A stretch of DNA of 64,000 nucleotides from assembly GCA_963169645.1 (NCBI GenBank), contig CAUJCO010000013.1, forward strand, positions 262,142 to 326,141, read 5' to 3'. The translations under genes were made by a program, and so were the position numbers. Origin of the DNA: Bacteroidota bacterium (GTDB taxonomy: Bacteria; Bacteroidota; Bacteroidia; Chitinophagales; JADIYW01). Below, in pieces: positions 62,167 to 64,000 of this stretch. Under the pieces are notes generated by a model that was not told the DNA's origin, did no database searches, and was given only the letters and a program-made list of their open reading frames with translations. Each line of letters begins with the position of its first letter. The first letter of the stretch is position 1.

Positions 62167-63507
62167 TTATTGAACAATAAATTCTACTCTTCTATTTTTT
62201 GCTTTATCTGATGGTGTTAAGTTTTTATTTAATGGAATACTTTCACCTTTTCCATCTGTACTTAATCGATTCGCATCAATACCAAATTCATTAATCAAAG
62301 CACGTTTAACTGATTCTGCTCTTTTCTTTGACAAAGTCAAATTAGCAGCATCAGAACCATCACTATCTGTATGTCCTACAATTAAAATGTTTCCTTGAAT
62401 AGATTTTATACTTTCAGCAATTTCTTTTAAAACTGCATAAGAATTTGGACGAATAACATCAGAATTGACATCAAAATAAATATTCTGAGTAATAAACTTT
62501 TTCTTAGTATCTAATTCTGATTTTGCATTAACATTACCTGTAGCCAATTTAAAATTCGTTAGATACATTCTATTTTCTGCAACAAAATAGTTCTGTAAAT
62601 GGAAGGATAAATAATATTGTAAATTATCTGCTAAAAGATCTATATTATCCATAACTTGTTCTTTATTCACCCAAACAGAAACTTTATTTTTATTACAGCT
62701 CAAACTAATTCTTGCATAAAATTGTCCTAGTTCCGGTTGCCAAGTATAAAATATAAATTCATTTTGTGGACTCAATTCCTCATTGTTTATTTTTTTCTGA
62801 TAATTACCTAAACCGGTTTTTGGCTTATGCGTTATAGGACTAAAAGTAACTTCACTTGTATTATCTAACCAAGGATCGCCCAAAGCCTCTGCTTGCGATT
62901 GGTCCACAAATCGAACACCTAAACTTCCTGTGTTTTTATCTGGCGTGTGAACATCAAATTCTAAAGTGAAATTTTTTGGTAATGTCTTTAATCCTAACGG
63001 AAAAAATTGGCCACTTTTTACCTCCAACCAATTTGCACCGTTAATATTTACAATATCTACTTCATTGTCTATATCATAAGCACCCCAACGTTTTTTAGAA
63101 CCATCTTTAAAATCTTCAAAAAATATAATTTGATCACCTGCTATAAAATTAAAGTTTTTGTAGGCGGAATAATCTGTATTGCCTTTGTCATCAGTTTTGG
63201 TTTTGGCCGGATCATAAGCACTTATCTCATTTTTTGAATTTGAAGCAGTATATATATTTGTGTTCTTTTGTTGAGATGGAATATCTGTGTCATTATTTTT
63301 ATTCTTGTTTTTATTTTTTTTCCCATTTATTGCATTTGTAATTCCTTCTTCTATTTTATCGAAACCACTATCTATTGATTGATCTATTTTATCATTTAGG
63401 TGTTGTTCTCCTTTATCTTTTATTTTCTGACCGATATCAAAATTTTGGGCTAAAGAGGAAAATGAAAACATAATTACAATTCCTATAAAAATTAAGTTCT
63501 TTTTCAT
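62167..63507 (-). CDS. OmpA-family outer-membrane lipoprotein-like protein
   Basis: 446 residues: a signal peptide (to about residue 20), a charged Lys/Asn linker with a KNKNKNK run, a jelly-roll-like domain (about 110-330) with 'GDQIIFFEDFKDGSKKRWGAYDID', and an OmpA peptidoglycan-binding domain (about 335-446) with 'ILIVGHTDSDGSDAANLTLSKKRAESVKRAL' and 'RLSTDGKGE'. It links the outer membrane to peptidoglycan. First gene of the minus-strand envelope cassette. Confidence 0.9.
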   Translation of the reverse strand: MKKNLIFIGIVIMFSFSSLAQNFDIGQKIKDKGEQHLNDKIDQSIDSGFDKIEEGITNAINGKKNKNKNKNNDTDIPSQQKNTNIYTASNSKNEISAYDPAKTKTDDKGNTDYSAYKNFNFIAGDQIIFFEDFKDGSKKRWGAYDIDNEVDIVNINGANWLEVKSGQFFPLGLKTLPKNFTLEFDVHTPDKNTGSLGVRFVDQSQAEALGDPWLDNTSEVTFSPITHKPKTGLGNYQKKINNEELSPQNEFIFYTWQPELGQFYARISLSCNKNKVSVWVNKEQVMDNIDLLADNLQYYLSFHLQNYFVAENRMYLTNFKLATGNVNAKSELDTKKKFITQNIYFDVNSDVIRPNSYAVLKEIAESIKSIQGNILIVGHTDSDGSDAANLTLSKKRAESVKRALINEFGIDANRLSTDGKGESIPLNKNLTPSDKAKNRRVEFIVQ

Positions 63508-64000
63508 ATCTAATTATTTTAAAAGTTTAGTACAAAATTCTTTTTAATATGAAAAATTATCTAGAGGGAAAAACTACATTTAAATAAATAGGGGTTTTCC
63601 CTAATTGAGGTAAAATATGTCACCTATTGAGGATAAGAAGCATTGAATGTTTATCAATTATTTTATTTATTTATTGATGTTCCGATACGGAATAAATGCT
63701 GAATTCAAGTGATAAATGCAATTTTGTTCAGAATAAGTTTATCGTTCGTATAAAAGTTTATAAGATGTAAACCTATTTCAGCCCTAGAGAATATATAGAG
63801 AAACCCAATTTGAGAACCTTAAAGTAAGTCAAGTTTGGCTAAAATTTAATACCATTATATTGTCCATATTGCTGATTTTAAGATTGACATTAAACAAGGA
63901 AAATCAGAAAAAAACCAATTTATAGAGTCTCAACATTATCATTAATAACCATCTATCTTTTATACATATAGCACTCATTCCAAGTAATTTGCTCACCAAT
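63508..64000. other. Non-coding end segment upstream of the OmpA-like gene
   Basis: About 490 bp with no supported gene on either strand. The near part probably holds the promoter of the envelope cassette. No tRNA or ncRNA signal is seen. A palindromic motif lies at 63589-63603. Confidence 0.6.
63565..63603 (-). promoter_or_regulatory. Inverted GGGAAAA motifs upstream of the envelope cassette
   Basis: AGGGAAAAAC (63565-63574) and its near-inverse GGTTTTCCCT (63593-63602), 18 bp apart; the right copy also forms TAGGG-GTTTT-CCCTA. About 60-95 bp upstream of the OmpA ATG. It has the shape of a dimeric-regulator site and is a candidate for the adjacent response regulator. The identity is inference. 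Confidence 0.35.

Noticed and set aside
63508..64000. Small genes or RNA in the final 490 bp
   Set aside because: No frame of meaningful length, no tRNA-like cloverleaf and no strong terminator hairpin.
1..64000. tRNA, rRNA or riboswitch genes
   Set aside because: I found no T-loop/anticodon pattern, rRNA stretch, or TPP-, SAM- or cobalamin-riboswitch core by eye; a covariance-model search was not possible.

Overview
The window is chromosomal DNA of an AT-rich member of the Bacteroidota. The evidence is: promoter -7 elements of the TAnnTTTG type with almost no Shine-Dalgarno sequences, a type IX secretion (T9SS) C-terminal sorting domain, a TonB-dependent receptor, many short lipoprotein signal peptides, a DUF4834-type protein, Bacteroidota-style Crp and NarL/LuxR regulators, and GDP-heptose genes. 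The order within the phylum (perhaps Chitinophagales-like) cannot be settled from the sequence alone. I see no rRNA, tRNA, CRISPR array, insertion sequence or intact prophage.

Layout. 1-19.5 kb is mostly core functions: YceI, an MsbA-like ABC exporter, RbfA, a LolC/E-type permease, GuaB, RecG, an amidase, a TerC-type membrane protein, MsrA, a tandem two-domain SDR/epimerase, a lone ThiG, NhaA, a HAD phosphatase, YqeY, DUF4834 and HtpG. At 19.7-20.4 kb lies a decayed mobile-element gene interrupted by an in-frame stop. 20.4-25.5 kb holds an SDR, a secreted protein, an SPFH protein, a cytosolic metzincin and gmhA-hddC-gmhB. At 25.6 kb is a protein that is little more than a T9SS sorting domain. 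26-28.3 kb is a two-gene unit: a leaderless trypsin-like protease with a zinc ribbon, and a partner protein. 28.4-39.4 kb is an iron/redox island: LuxR regulator, DUF4856-like lipoprotein, imelysin 1, HTTM protein, TonB receptor, imelysin 2, di-haem oxidoreductase, MauG/CCP-type peroxidase and a small cytochrome c. At 39.5-42.8 kb are hddA, a glycosyltransferase and leuB. 42.9-47.8 kb has a TPR-CHAT protease-like protein, an arginyl-transferase-like protein and a Crp regulator. 47.9-55.9 kb is mixed housekeeping: GH1, M1 aminopeptidase, biotin carrier, O-methyltransferase, GH73-LysM hydrolase and hpt. 56-63.5 kb, all on the minus strand, is an envelope cassette: an OmpA-like protein, four exported proteins or lipoproteins, a small membrane protein, then a response regulator and a TPR histidine kinase.

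How the genes work together. GmhA, HddA, GmhB and HddC together make GDP-D-glycero-alpha-D-manno-heptose for surface glycans; hddA is separated from the other three by the iron island and sits next to a glycosyltransferase. The iron island combines an outer-membrane transporter with imelysin-type lipoproteins and three predicted c-type cytochromes. It is cut into transcription units by strong terminators, and its two main promoters carry palindromes at or near the -7 element, suggesting shared metal-responsive control. Many housekeeping genes have the -7 element only 3-8 nt before the ATG, which predicts leaderless or nearly leaderless mRNAs.

The best candidates for undescribed biology are the cytosolic protease/partner pair (26.1-28.3 kb), the double-imelysin/cytochrome/HTTM island (29.1-39.4 kb), the CHAT plus arginyl-transferase-like pair (42.9-47.1 kb) and the OmpA/lipoprotein/two-component cassette (56-63.6 kb).
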